Assembly (NCBI GenBank): GCA_024742655.1
Contig: JANSYB010000001.1
Coordinates: forward strand, 1 to 19,050
From: Paracoccaceae bacterium
Lineage (GTDB): Bacteria; Pseudomonadota; Alphaproteobacteria; Rhodobacterales; Rhodobacteraceae
Direction: 5' to 3'
DNA: 19,050 nt
The notes beneath the pieces were generated by a model. That model did not search any database. It was given only the letters and a program-made list of their open reading frames with translations, and was not told the DNA's origin. Every line of letters starts with the position of its first letter. Position 1 is the first letter of the stretch. This document shows, one piece after another, positions 6,867 through 13,951 of the stretch. A program made the translations under genes and the position numbers.

Positions 6867-7618
6867 CGGCTGACCTCCTGGGCGGGTGGCTCGGGCCGGG
6901 TGCGGAACTTCGCGCCCTTCCACCACAGTTTCAGCGCCTGCCAATGGATCAGCGCCAGCACCCGGCGCGACCCGAAGGGCCGGCGCAGCATGGCCCGCAG
7001 GACCCCCGCCGTGCCAAGCGGTTTGCGCTTGCCCACCAGCGTCGCGATCACACCACCATTGCCGTCGGTCAGATCGATCCAGATGCCGATGCGGTCATCG
7101 CGGATATCAAAACGAAACTGGTATCCCCCCTCGATCCGCTGAAAGGGCGAGACATAGAATATCTTCTGCGCGCTCAGCCGGTCCTCGGCTCCGATGGGTG
7201 CGAAATCCGGCTTGTGGCAGAGATAGGAATGGCGGTCACCATACGTGTTCGTGACCTCGGAAATGACCGCGATCAGCCCGCCCTCGGCATCGTGACACAG
7301 CCAGAAGGAAACGGGATTGAAGATATGCCCCAGCACCCTTGGCTGTGCCAGAAGGTCAATCCGGTCCGGCGCCGGCACGCCGTGGGCCGCGAGCACATCG
7401 CGCACCCAGGCCGCGCCGCGCCCCTTTCCGGGGGCACCGCCATGATCACGATCACGCACCGAAAACAGGCCGGCGCTATTGCGCCCGAATGTCCAGCCTG
7501 AGCGCGCGGGCGCCTCGGCATCCAGCAGAACGTAGTCAATGCCGTACCGGAACGCGTTGGTGACGTCACCCTTGCGCCCATGCCATGTCTGGCCGGCGAT
7601 ATGATCGATCCGGTTCAT
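6863..7618 (-). CDS. DUF1365 domain-containing protein (singlet-oxygen / furan fatty acid operon)
   Basis: A 251-residue protein. The ATG at 7618 overlaps the upstream flavoprotein stop (ATGA); longer open frames upstream are read-through into that gene. DUF1365 features are N-terminal HGRKGDVTNAFRYGIDYVLL, then AQPRVLGHIFNPVSFWLCHD (the conserved H-x-F-N-P-V-S-F-W motif), SEVTNTYGDRHSYL, FYVSPFQRIEGGYQFRF, and a basic C-terminal region (FGSRRVLALIHWQALKLWWKG). DUF1365 genes are habitually next to cyclopropane fatty acid synthase-like methylases and this flavoprotein. In Rhodobacter sphaeroides the homologue (RSP_1090) is required for the full sigma-E response to singlet oxygen, and genes of this set make methylated furan fatty acids on phospholipid chains. 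Which chemical step it performs I do not assert. Confidence 0.88.
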   Translation of the reverse strand: MNRIDHIAGQTWHGRKGDVTNAFRYGIDYVLLDAEAPARSGWTFGRNSAGLFSVRDRDHGGAPGKGRGAAWVRDVLAAHGVPAPDRIDLLAQPRVLGHIFNPVSFWLCHDAEGGLIAVISEVTNTYGDRHSYLCHKPDFAPIGAEDRLSAQKIFYVSPFQRIEGGYQFRFDIRDDRIGIWIDLTDGNGGVIATLVGKRKPLGTAGVLRAMLRRPFGSRRVLALIHWQALKLWWKGAKFRTRPEPPAQEVSR

Positions 7619-8916
7619 TCGGCCGCCACGGGCATGGCGTCGCGCGCGATGATGGCATCCGCAACTTCCAGCGCCGTGGCCAGCCCATCTTCGTGGAACC
7701 CGTGGCGCAGCCATGCCCCGCAGAACCATGTATGCGACGTACCGTTGAAGGCATGCACCTGATCCTGCGCCGCGAGGGCACCCAGATCGTAGACGGGGTG
7801 GCGCAAGACCGTCTGGTCGTAAATCAACTCTTCCCGGATCGGACGGGTGGAATTCAGCGTCACGAAATGCAGGTCGTCCATCGGAATGGGCTGCAGGCTG
7901 TTCATCCAGTAGGTGATGTCGATCTGGCCCGTCCGGCGCGCCGGTGCCTCGGCATAGTTCCACGAGGACCACACCGCCCGGCGGCGCGGCATCACCGAGG
8001 TATCGGCATGCAGGACCACGTCGTTGGGCTGATAGCGCACAGCCGACAGCGCGGCCTGTTCCTCGGGCGAGGGATCGGACAGAAGACGCAGGCTGTCATC
8101 CCCATGCGTGGCGAAGACGACCTCATCAAAACAATGCCAATCACCGCCCTCGGCGCGAACCTCCACGAATTCGGGCGACCGGCGTACACCGGCGATCGGC
8201 GCGCCAAGGCGCAGGCTGACGCCCCGGGACGTCAGCGCAGCCTCCATGCGGCTGACATAGGATTGCGACCCGCCCTGCACGGTGTACCACTGATGCTGTC
8301 CCGAATAGTTCAGCAGCGCGTGGTTCTCCATGAACCGGATCATCGCATGGGCCGGAAAGTCCAGGATCTTCTCGGTCGGTGTCGACCAGATCGCGCCCGT
8401 CAGCGGCAACAGGTAATAGTCGCGGAACCACACCCCCGTCCGGAGCCGGTCGAGAAACGCCCCGATCGTCAGGTCGGGGTTGGCCTTGGCCAGGTCGACA
8501 GCACGCGCGTTGAAGCGAAAGATGTCGCGCAGCATGCCAAGAAATCTTGGGTTCAGCGCATTGCGCCTCTGCGCAAAGAAGGCAGGCGCCCCGTCCAACC
8601 CGTATTCCAGACGCCCACCCCGGACAGAGGCCCCGAAACTCATCGTGCTTTCGGTGACCGGCACATCCAGTGCATCGAACAGCGCTGTCAGGTTCGGATA
8701 GTTGGCGTAGTTGAAAACGATAAAGCCGGTATCGACGGGCTGGTCACCGTTCTTGCCCGCCATGATCGTTCGCGCATGCCCGCCCAGTCGTGGCTCGGCC
8801 TCGAACAGCGTGACGTTATGCGTTTCGGACAGGCGATAGGCGGCCCCCATCCCGGCGATCCCCGCGCCGATCACGGCGACCGTCCTGCGCGTCAGCGCTG
8901 AATTTTCGAATGGCAT
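7615..8916 (-). CDS. NAD(P)/FAD-dependent oxidoreductase (amine-oxidase/desaturase-like; furan fatty acid operon)
   Basis: A 433-residue flavoprotein with an N-terminal dinucleotide-binding fold (VAVIGAGIAGMGAAYRLS, G17-x-G19-x-x-G22) and the acidic E39 plus R-L-G-G-H-A that bind FAD (LFEAEPRLGGHAR). Near the middle is WSTPTEKILDFPA, then YTVQGGSQSYV and FDEVVFATHGDDSLRLL. The C-terminus reads FNGTSHTWFCGAWLRHGFHE with an FAD-contacting G-x-x-x-x-G-F-x-E pattern. It resembles phytoene-desaturase/protoporphyrinogen-oxidase-like enzymes. The R. sphaeroides homologue (RSP_1091) lies in the same place and is needed with the DUF1365 protein for singlet-oxygen activation of sigma-E; an activity on acyl chains of phospholipids is established for this gene set. 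It is first in a leftward operon, 84 bases from the sigma-E promoter of rpoE, and has only a weak ribosome site. Confidence 0.9.
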   Translation of the reverse strand: MPFENSALTRRTVAVIGAGIAGMGAAYRLSETHNVTLFEAEPRLGGHARTIMAGKNGDQPVDTGFIVFNYANYPNLTALFDALDVPVTESTMSFGASVRGGRLEYGLDGAPAFFAQRRNALNPRFLGMLRDIFRFNARAVDLAKANPDLTIGAFLDRLRTGVWFRDYYLLPLTGAIWSTPTEKILDFPAHAMIRFMENHALLNYSGQHQWYTVQGGSQSYVSRMEAALTSRGVSLRLGAPIAGVRRSPEFVEVRAEGGDWHCFDEVVFATHGDDSLRLLSDPSPEEQAALSAVRYQPNDVVLHADTSVMPRRRAVWSSWNYAEAPARRTGQIDITYWMNSLQPIPMDDLHFVTLNSTRPIREELIYDQTVLRHPVYDLGALAAQDQVHAFNGTSHTWFCGAWLRHGFHEDGLATALEVADAIIARDAMPVAAE

Positions 8917-9000
8917 CTTGTCTTAAACCTGTATTCCATCATGTTAAAGTTCATACGCGGCCCCGCCGGAAATGGATGAGAAAGAAAAGAGTCCTTTCAA

Positions 9001-9029
9001 TGATCCACTCGTTCGCGTTCCACGTAAGA
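9001..9029 (+). promoter_or_regulatory. Sigma-E (RpoE) promoter of rpoE-chrR
   Basis: TGATCC (9001-9006), exactly 18 bases, then TAAGA (9025-9029). This is identical to the Rhodobacter sphaeroides sigma-E consensus as I recall it (TGATCC-N18-TAAGA). The expected transcription start is about 9036-9038, giving a leader of about 105 bases before the ATG at 9143. The site implies the usual autoregulation of the sigma/anti-sigma pair. It lies inside the longest open frame of rpoE, one reason to reject the upstream starts. Confidence 0.85.
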
Positions 9030-9142
9030 GGAACATGTACACCGAAGTTGACACCCTCGACAGTCCCAACTTGGGCATGCCGCCTGGCCATCATGGCGGG
9101 GCGCGGCCGGACGCCGTGCGCCGCCGGAAATGCGCGACGCAA

Positions 9143-9688
9143 ATGACCCAATCTGCCGATACGATCGACTGGGCGCAAATCATTGCGCGTGTGCGGGATG
9201 ACAAGGACAAACAGGCCTTTGCCATCCTGTTCGAGCATTTCGCCCCAAGGGTCAAAGCCTTCCTGATGCGCTCGGGGGCCGACCCTTCGATGGCGGAGGA
9301 ATGCGCGCAGGAGGTCATGGCCACGCTCTGGCAAAAGGCCCACCTGTTCGACCCGGCCCGCGCCAGCGCATCGACCTGGATCTTCACGATCGCCCGAAAC
9401 CGGCGCATCGACGCGATCCGCAAACAGAAACGACCCGACCCCGAGGATTTGCCCTGGGGCCCCGAAGAAGAGCCGGATCAGGCCGATATCCTGGTCCTGC
9501 AACAGGAGAGCGAAAAGCTGGGAGAGGCGATTGCGTCACTTCCCGACAAACAGAAGGAGCTGATCGAAAAGGCCTACTTCGGAGATCTCAGCCATAGCGA
9601 AATCGCGGCTGAAACCGGCCTGCCCCTGGGCACGATCAAATCGAGAATCCGACTGGCGCTGGATCGCCTGCGCCACGCAATGAAGTGA
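9143..9688 (+). CDS. rpoE: ECF sigma factor RpoE (group ECF11, ChrR-controlled)
   Basis: A 181-residue ECF sigma factor that directs RNA polymerase to singlet-oxygen-response promoters. Region 2 spans about residues 25-95 (QAFAILFEHFAPRVKAFLMR, ECAQEVMATLWQKAHLFDP, then STWIFTIARNRRIDAIRK). Region 4 spans about 125-175 (LPDKQKELIEKAYFGDLSHS, then EIAAETGLPLGTIKSRIRLA, a helix-turn-helix). The frame is open from 8972, but the promoter at 9001-9029 lies inside it and the extra 57 residues show no conservation, so the start at 9143 (MTQSADTIDW) is chosen. The ribosome site there is weak, and a GTG at 9116 is an alternative. It is followed directly by chrR, whose product should bind and inactivate it. 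Confidence 0.93.
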   Translation: MTQSADTIDWAQIIARVRDDKDKQAFAILFEHFAPRVKAFLMRSGADPSMAEECAQEVMATLWQKAHLFDPARASASTWIFTIARNRRIDAIRKQKRPDPEDLPWGPEEEPDQADILVLQQESEKLGEAIASLPDKQKELIEKAYFGDLSHSEIAAETGLPLGTIKSRIRLALDRLRHAMK

Positions 9689-9693
9689 ACACC

Positions 9694-10344
9694 ATGACTG
9701 ATACCATTCAACATCATCTTTCCGACGCGCTGCTGATGGCCTATTCGGCAGGCACCCTGCCCGAGGCGTTCAGCCTGACGGTCGCGGCCCATGTGTCGAT
9801 GTGCGACGAGTGCCGTGCGCGTCTTGGCGCCTTCGACACGGTGGGCGGCGCGCTGATCGAACAGACCGAAACGGTCCAGATGGCCGAAGACAGTTTCGAA
9901 GCCACGATGGCGCGCATCAACAATGCCGAACCCGAACCCCAGGCACGGCCCGTACGCCGCGGTGGTCTTCTGCCGGCCCCGTTGCAGGATTACGTCGGGG
10001 GCGACCTTGACGCGATCCAGTGGAAGCCGATCGGCATGGGGGTAAAACAGGCGATCCTGCCGACCTCCCGCGATGCGACGGCACGTCTGCTCTATATCCC
10101 GGCCGGGGCGGCCGTTCCGGATCATGGCCACCGTGGCACCGAACTGACCCTCGTTCTGCAAGGCGCGTTCGCCGACGAGGTGGATCGTTTCGGACCCGGG
10201 GACATCGAAATCGCGAACGAGGATCTGGACCACACCCCGGTGGCCGAGGCCGGCGCGGATTGCATTTGTCTCGCCGCGACCGACGCGCCGTTGCGATTCC
10301 GCTCCCTCATTCCACGCATCGCGCAACCGTTCCTGCGTATCTGA
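9694..10344 (+). CDS. chrR: Zinc anti-sigma factor ChrR
   Basis: A 216-residue cytoplasmic anti-sigma factor that holds RpoE inactive. It has two metal-binding domains. The N-terminal zinc anti-sigma domain keeps all four ligands, H8, H33, C37 and C40 (AAHVSMCDEC), matching R. sphaeroides ChrR H6, H31, C35 and C38 with a constant shift of two. The C-terminal cupin-like domain (about 105-200) keeps H144, H146, E150 (DHGHRGTE) and H180 (LDHTP), and a C-x-C pair (ADCICLA, C190/C192), again matching with a shift of three. The zinc domain alone binds sigma; the cupin domain is needed to respond to singlet oxygen. The ATG at 9694 is chosen, six bases after the rpoE stop; a GTG at 9685 would overlap that stop. 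Confidence 0.93.
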   Translation: MTDTIQHHLSDALLMAYSAGTLPEAFSLTVAAHVSMCDECRARLGAFDTVGGALIEQTETVQMAEDSFEATMARINNAEPEPQARPVRRGGLLPAPLQDYVGGDLDAIQWKPIGMGVKQAILPTSRDATARLLYIPAGAAVPDHGHRGTELTLVLQGAFADEVDRFGPGDIEIANEDLDHTPVAEAGADCICLAATDAPLRFRSLIPRIAQPFLRI

Positions 10345-10374
10345 CAGCGGCACAGAAACCGTGCAACGCCGCAG

Positions 10375-10396
10375 CGCCCCGCCCAACAGCGGGGCG
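10375..10396 (+). terminator. Probable terminator after chrR
   Basis: An 8-bp perfect stem (CGCCCCGC with GCGGGGCG) and a 6-base loop, 30 bases after the chrR stop. Only TT follows, so it may be a weak intrinsic terminator or an RNA-stabilising hairpin. It lies in the convergent gap between chrR and the leftward amidotransferase gene. Confidence 0.45.
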
Positions 10397-10435
10397 TTCG
10401 CCGTTCTGGGCCCCTCCGCCCGATCGATGCGGCCC

Positions 10436-10486
10436 GAGGAGGCGCCCGGAGGGCAACGACGAGGCATCCGGCGCGCCGCAAGGCGC
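10436..10486 (+). repeat. Dispersed intergenic repeat, copy 1 of type B
   Basis: A 28-base block starting GAGGAGGCGCCCG (10436-10463) differs at one position from the reverse strand of 13721-13748. A GCGCC-GCAA-GGCGC hairpin follows within 10473-10486; the other copy has the same hairpin with loop GCA. Both copies lie in convergent gaps between gene ends. The pattern suggests a mobile or REP-like intergenic element; function unknown. Confidence 0.7.
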
Positions 10487-10499
10487 ACGTTTCATCGGG

Positions 10500-11237
10500 T
10501 CAACCATAGCGGCGCACGAAATTCTTCAGGATCATTTCCGGCGCGAACACATCGGCCGCCCGGCACATGGCAATCAGGTCATCCGCGGTCTCGGGCGGAA
10601 AATAGCCACGGGTCCTGTAAATGCGAATCCGCGTCTCGAACCCGTCCGCATCGGCCTCCGGATGGAACTGGGTCGCGTAGACATTCTCGCGATACCGCAC
10701 CATCTGAAACGGGCAGGCCTCCGAGCGCACCAGGTGTGTGCAGGCCTCCGGCAGGGCCTGCAATGCCTCCTTGTGTCCGACGAACGCGTCGAACGCCGTG
10801 GGCACGCCGTCCAGCAACGGATCGGCCTTGCCCTCGGCCGTCACCTCGCAGGCCGAGGTGCCGACAGGTTCCGAATGGGCCCGCTTGCTCACATCCCCAT
10901 CAAGGCATTTGCCAAGAATCCCGATACCATAGCAGCAGCCCAGAAACGGGATGTCGCGCGCGGTCACATCCGGCATGAGCGACAGCACCTCGCTTTCGAT
11001 CCGGGCCTCGACCTCGGATTTGTCCTCGGGCGCATCGCTGACACAGCCCGGTCCGCCACCCACGATGACCCCGGCATACGCGTCCAGCGACATGTCCGCC
11101 GGCAATGTCTGCTGATCCAGGCGGATGCGGTGCACCCGGTCCTGCGTCAGCCCGCCCTTGCGCAGGATGGCCGCAAACTCGTCATCGGCGGCTTCGGTTT
11201 CAGGGCGCAGTTGCAGGATCAGGAAGGGTTTGCTCAT
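10500..11237 (-). CDS. Class I glutamine amidotransferase-like protein (GMP-synthase-type domain)
   Basis: A 245-residue cytoplasmic protein. The longer open frame reaches 11477, but the ATG at 11237 begins the recognisable domain (MSKPFLILQLRPETEAADDE). It has an oxyanion-hole loop GVIVGGGPGCVSD, a nucleophile elbow PFLGCCYGIGIL (C102), and H192 and E194 in YATQFHPEAD. All members of the Cys-His-Glu triad are therefore present. The family hydrolyses glutamine or related gamma-glutamyl compounds; members alone in a genome often act on small substrates rather than with a synthase partner. No synthase is adjacent, so the acceptor is unknown. It stands convergent to chrR and divergent from the waaA-like gene, as a single transcription unit. 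Confidence 0.88.
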   Translation of the reverse strand: MSKPFLILQLRPETEAADDEFAAILRKGGLTQDRVHRIRLDQQTLPADMSLDAYAGVIVGGGPGCVSDAPEDKSEVEARIESEVLSLMPDVTARDIPFLGCCYGIGILGKCLDGDVSKRAHSEPVGTSACEVTAEGKADPLLDGVPTAFDAFVGHKEALQALPEACTHLVRSEACPFQMVRYRENVYATQFHPEADADGFETRIRIYRTRGYFPPETADDLIAMCRAADVFAPEMILKNFVRRYG

Positions 11238-11307
11238 CGCGGGCTCCGTTCGTTGACGACGTGGTTGGCCTGTTTGCGCCCCTCCGTCAAGGCGGGGTCG
11301 CGCGCGC

Positions 11308-11335
11308 TTGACCCTGCCGGGCAAAAGAATACCCT
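11308..11335 (+). promoter_or_regulatory. Possible promoter for the waaA-like/lpxK operon
   Basis: In the 233-base divergent gap 11238-11470, TTGACC (11308-11313) is a good -35 box. A poor -10 box (TACCCT, 11330-11335) follows after 16 bases. Nothing else in the gap looks coding: one frame crosses it without conserved features. Confidence 0.25.
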
Positions 11336-11470
11336 GCCCACAGTTCCGCTGAACCAAGGACCACCAGATGGCGCATCGCCTGCTCTTCGCCCCGGCTGGC
11401 GGCCCCACCGCACTGTGCTGTACACCAAAGACCGCTCCGGCATCGCCGCCGGCAAAGGTGTAGATCGCAC

Positions 11471-12694
11471 ATGGCACGTTCGCTCAGCCTTGCGGCCTAC
11501 CTGGCCTATGCGCGCCGAAACACGGCCACCGGCAGCGTCCCTGACCGGCCACGTCCCGATGGCACGCTGATCTGGTGCCACGCCACGCTGCCAGCGCATG
11601 TCGACGCGCTTTTGCAACTACAGGATCGGCTGCGCATGCAACGTCCCGACCTCGTGATGCTGCTGACCTCGCACGAGCAACAACCCGATACGTCGGCGAC
11701 GCGGGCGCTCGACGTGCTGTGGCAACCGCTTCCGGACGACTCGGTCAATGCGGCCGAGGCCTTTGTCACCCACTGGCGGCCAGAATTGTGCCTCTGGACC
11801 GGCGGTGACCTCTATCCCGCCCTGCAAAGTTGTGCGGACCGCCACGGGATCCCGCTTTATCTGGTCGACGCGGACGAGGCCTTGCTCGCCCGGCCGGCAT
11901 GGCGTTGGTTCCCGGATCTGCCGCGCTCCCTTTTGCGCCAGTTCCAAAGGATCAAGGCCCGTAACAGTGATACGGCGCGGTTTCTGCGGCGGATGGGGGC
12001 GCGCGACTCGCGCATCGAGATCGCGGGCCCCTTCATCGAAGGCGCCGTTTCGCTGCCCTACAGCGAAACGGATCGCGAGGAGCTCGCCGCCATCCTGCGC
12101 GGGCGGCCCGTCTGGTTGGGCGCGCATCTGCAATCCGGCGAAGTCGACACCTTGCTGAACGCACACAAACAGGTCAGCCGACTGTCGCACAGGGCCCTGC
12201 TTGTTGTGGTCCCGCATGACCCCGGCGCGGCGGCAGGCTTCAGCGAAGCGCTGGACACCAGCGGCCTGCGCTATATCACGTGGTCCCACGGCGCCATGCC
12301 AGAGGAAACAACACAGGTCATTCTGGCCGATACCGACGCCGAGATGGGTCTGTGGTACCGGCTTGCCCCGATCAGTTTCATGGGCAGTTCGCTTGTTCCC
12401 GGCGCGCATGGCTGCGATCCGAACGAACCGGCCGCACATGGCTCGGCGATCCTGTACGGGCCGAATATCCGCAATTTTCTGTCCAGCTATTCCCGGTTCG
12501 CCGAGGCCGGGGCCGCGCGGATCGTGCGGGATGCCGATACGCTGGCCGCCGCGGTCAACCGGTTGATCCCCCCCGATCAATCCGCCGCGATGGCCCATGC
12601 GGCATGGGATGTCGCCTCTCAGGGCGCCGCACTCACGGACCGGATCGCCGAGATGCTGCATGACGCGCTCGACACCCGGCAGGCCGGTCGATGA
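11471..12694 (+). CDS. WaaA/KdtA-like Kdo transferase family protein, catalytic glutamate missing
   Basis: A 407-residue glycosyltransferase of the GT-B fold related to 3-deoxy-D-manno-octulosonate transferase, which puts Kdo on lipid A precursors. The C-terminal domain shows the nucleotide-sugar pocket typical of the family ([20 protein letters not shown], then [20 protein letters not shown]). In the N-terminal domain, the segment where WaaA has H-A-S-V-G-E reads [18 protein letters not shown] (H37-A-T-L-P-A42). The general-base glutamate is thus an alanine, and there is no obvious N-terminal membrane anchor. The neighbouring lpxK start overlaps its stop by four bases (ATGA), tying it to lipid A metabolism. 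It may be a diverged paralogue with altered or no Kdo transferase activity. Confidence 0.8.
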   Translation: MARSLSLAAYLAYARRNTATGSVPDRPRPDGTLIWCHATLPAHVDALLQLQDRLRMQRPDLVMLLTSHEQQPDTSATRALDVLWQPLPDDSVNAAEAFVTHWRPELCLWTGGDLYPALQSCADRHGIPLYLVDADEALLARPAWRWFPDLPRSLLRQFQRIKARNSDTARFLRRMGARDSRIEIAGPFIEGAVSLPYSETDREELAAILRGRPVWLGAHLQSGEVDTLLNAHKQVSRLSHRALLVVVPHDPGAAAGFSEALDTSGLRYITWSHGAMPEETTQVILADTDAEMGLWYRLAPISFMGSSLVPGAHGCDPNEPAAHGSAILYGPNIRNFLSSYSRFAEAGAARIVRDADTLAAAVNRLIPPDQSAAMAHAAWDVASQGAALTDRIAEMLHDALDTRQAGR

Positions 12695-13674
12695 CCGCGC
12701 CGCGTTTCTGGGATCACCCGCCGGGCCTGCAGGCGCGCCTTCTGTCGCCACTGGCCTGGCTTTATGCCGCCGCCACGGCAAGACGCGTGGCGCGCGACCC
12801 GGCATTTGACCCCGATATTCCGGTCATCTGCGTGGGCAACATAAATGCCGGTGGCACCGGCAAGACACCCACGGTGATCGCACTGGTGCAGCGTCTGCAG
12901 GCGCGTGGGCACAGCCCCGCTGTCATTTCGCGCGGCTATGGGGGATCGGTTGAGGGCCCGCTGGAGGTCGATGAGAAGAACCACAGCGCCGCGCAGGTCG
13001 GTGATGAACCCCTGCTTGTCGCGGCCTTTACACGGGTCTGGGTGGGCCGGGACAGGGCCCGGGCCGCGCAAGCCGCCGCGGCCTCGGGCGCGGATGTGCT
13101 GGTCATGGATGACGGGCACCAGAACCCTGCGCTGCGCAAGGACCTGTCGCTTGTCGTGGTGGACGCGGTCAAGGGGTTCGGCAATGGCTATTGCCTGCCC
13201 GCCGGCCCACTGCGAGAGCCGGTGGAGGCCGGGCTGCGCCGGGCCGACCTGCTGCTGTCGATCGGCCCCGAGGCGGCACAGCGCGGCTTTGCCGACGAAT
13301 GGGCGTCGCATATCCTCATCCCGCACCTCAAAGGCCGACTCGCCCCCCTTCAAACCGGAATGGACTGGACCGACACACCGCTTCTGGCCTTTGCCGGGAT
13401 CGGCCATCCCGAGAAGTTCTTTACCACTTTGCGACAACTCGGAGCCACGCTGGCCCGGTCCGAGGCCCTGGAGGATCATCAGCCTCTGACACCCGCCCTG
13501 ATGACCCGGCTGGACAGCGAGGCCAGGCTGCTGGGAGCCCAGCTGGTCACAACGGAAAAGGACGCCGTGCGCCTGCCGCCCGAGTTCCGGCGCAAGGTTC
13601 TGACCGTGCCTGTGCGGCTGGAACTCGAGGATTGGACGGCGCTGGATGCCGCGCTGGAGCAGCACGGGCTCTGA
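12691..13674 (+). CDS. lpxK: Tetraacyldisaccharide 4'-kinase LpxK
   Basis: A 327-residue inner-membrane-associated kinase that phosphorylates the 4' position of the lipid A disaccharide precursor. It carries the LpxK P-loop ([18 protein letters not shown], about residues 49-66), [14 protein letters not shown], the metal/catalytic segment [20 protein letters not shown], and the [12 protein letters not shown] and [20 protein letters not shown] segments. Its length is normal. The first 35 residues ([17 protein letters not shown]) form the membrane-facing N-terminal helix. The start overlaps the waaA-like stop by ATGA, so both are probably translated together. Confidence 0.95.
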   Translation: MTAPRFWDHPPGLQARLLSPLAWLYAAATARRVARDPAFDPDIPVICVGNINAGGTGKTPTVIALVQRLQARGHSPAVISRGYGGSVEGPLEVDEKNHSAAQVGDEPLLVAAFTRVWVGRDRARAAQAAAASGADVLVMDDGHQNPALRKDLSLVVVDAVKGFGNGYCLPAGPLREPVEAGLRRADLLLSIGPEAAQRGFADEWASHILIPHLKGRLAPLQTGMDWTDTPLLAFAGIGHPEKFFTTLRQLGATLARSEALEDHQPLTPALMTRLDSEARLLGAQLVTTEKDAVRLPPEFRRKVLTVPVRLELEDWTALDAALEQHGL

Positions 13675-13698
13675 GTAGCACCCCTTGTGATTTATGGC

Positions 13699-13748
13699 GC
13701 GCCTGCGGCGCACAGTTTCTCTCGTCGTTGCCCTGCGGGCGCCTCCTC
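13699..13748 (-). repeat. Dispersed intergenic repeat, copy 2 of type B
   Basis: On the reverse strand it starts GAGGAGGCGCCCG and matches 27 of 28 bases of 10436-10463. A hairpin of GCGCC and GGCGC arms follows. It sits 24 bases past the lpxK stop in the convergent gap, and its hairpin (13699-13711) could also work as an RNA end. Confidence 0.7.
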
Positions 13749-13805
13749 AACGCGGATGGCGAGGTGACGCTTGGATCAAATCGATGCGCTTGTAACCGAT
13801 GCAGG

Positions 13806-13841
13806 ACGCCTCCGGCGGGAGTATTTGGGGAACAGTGAAAG
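13806..13841 (+). repeat. Dispersed intergenic repeat, copy 2 of type A
   Basis: Starts ACGCCTCCGGCGGGAGTATT and continues TGGGGAACAGTGAAAG; it matches 33 of 36 bases of the reverse strand of 158-193. It lies in the same convergent gap as the type B repeat. I recall similar short sequences scattered between genes in Rhodobacteraceae, but could not search for them here. The rest of the gap (13842-13951) shows only a weak 7-bp inverted repeat (13889-13914). Confidence 0.7.
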
Positions 13842-13951
13842 AGGTGTCCGCCTTGTCCTCATCTGGTCCGAGAGACAACGGGGACGGGTGGCGCCCCCAA
13901 GGCCTGCGGCGCCAGAACGCGAATGCGCCCTGCATGGCAAAGCCACGCCGG

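Noticed and set aside
5643..7142. A 499-codon forward open frame
   Set aside because: It is opposite to the MFS transporter and DUF1365 genes, is rich in R, H, Q and P, and has no domain; a shadow frame.
8972..9142. N-terminal extension of RpoE
   Set aside because: It contains the sigma-E promoter and no sigma-factor sequence.
11238..11477. Upstream extension of the amidotransferase frame
   Set aside because: It gives residues with no similarity to the family; the domain begins at the ATG at 11237.
10020..11570. A 516-codon forward open frame
   Set aside because: It overlaps chrR, the amidotransferase and the waaA-like gene out of frame; composition and lack of motifs show a shadow.
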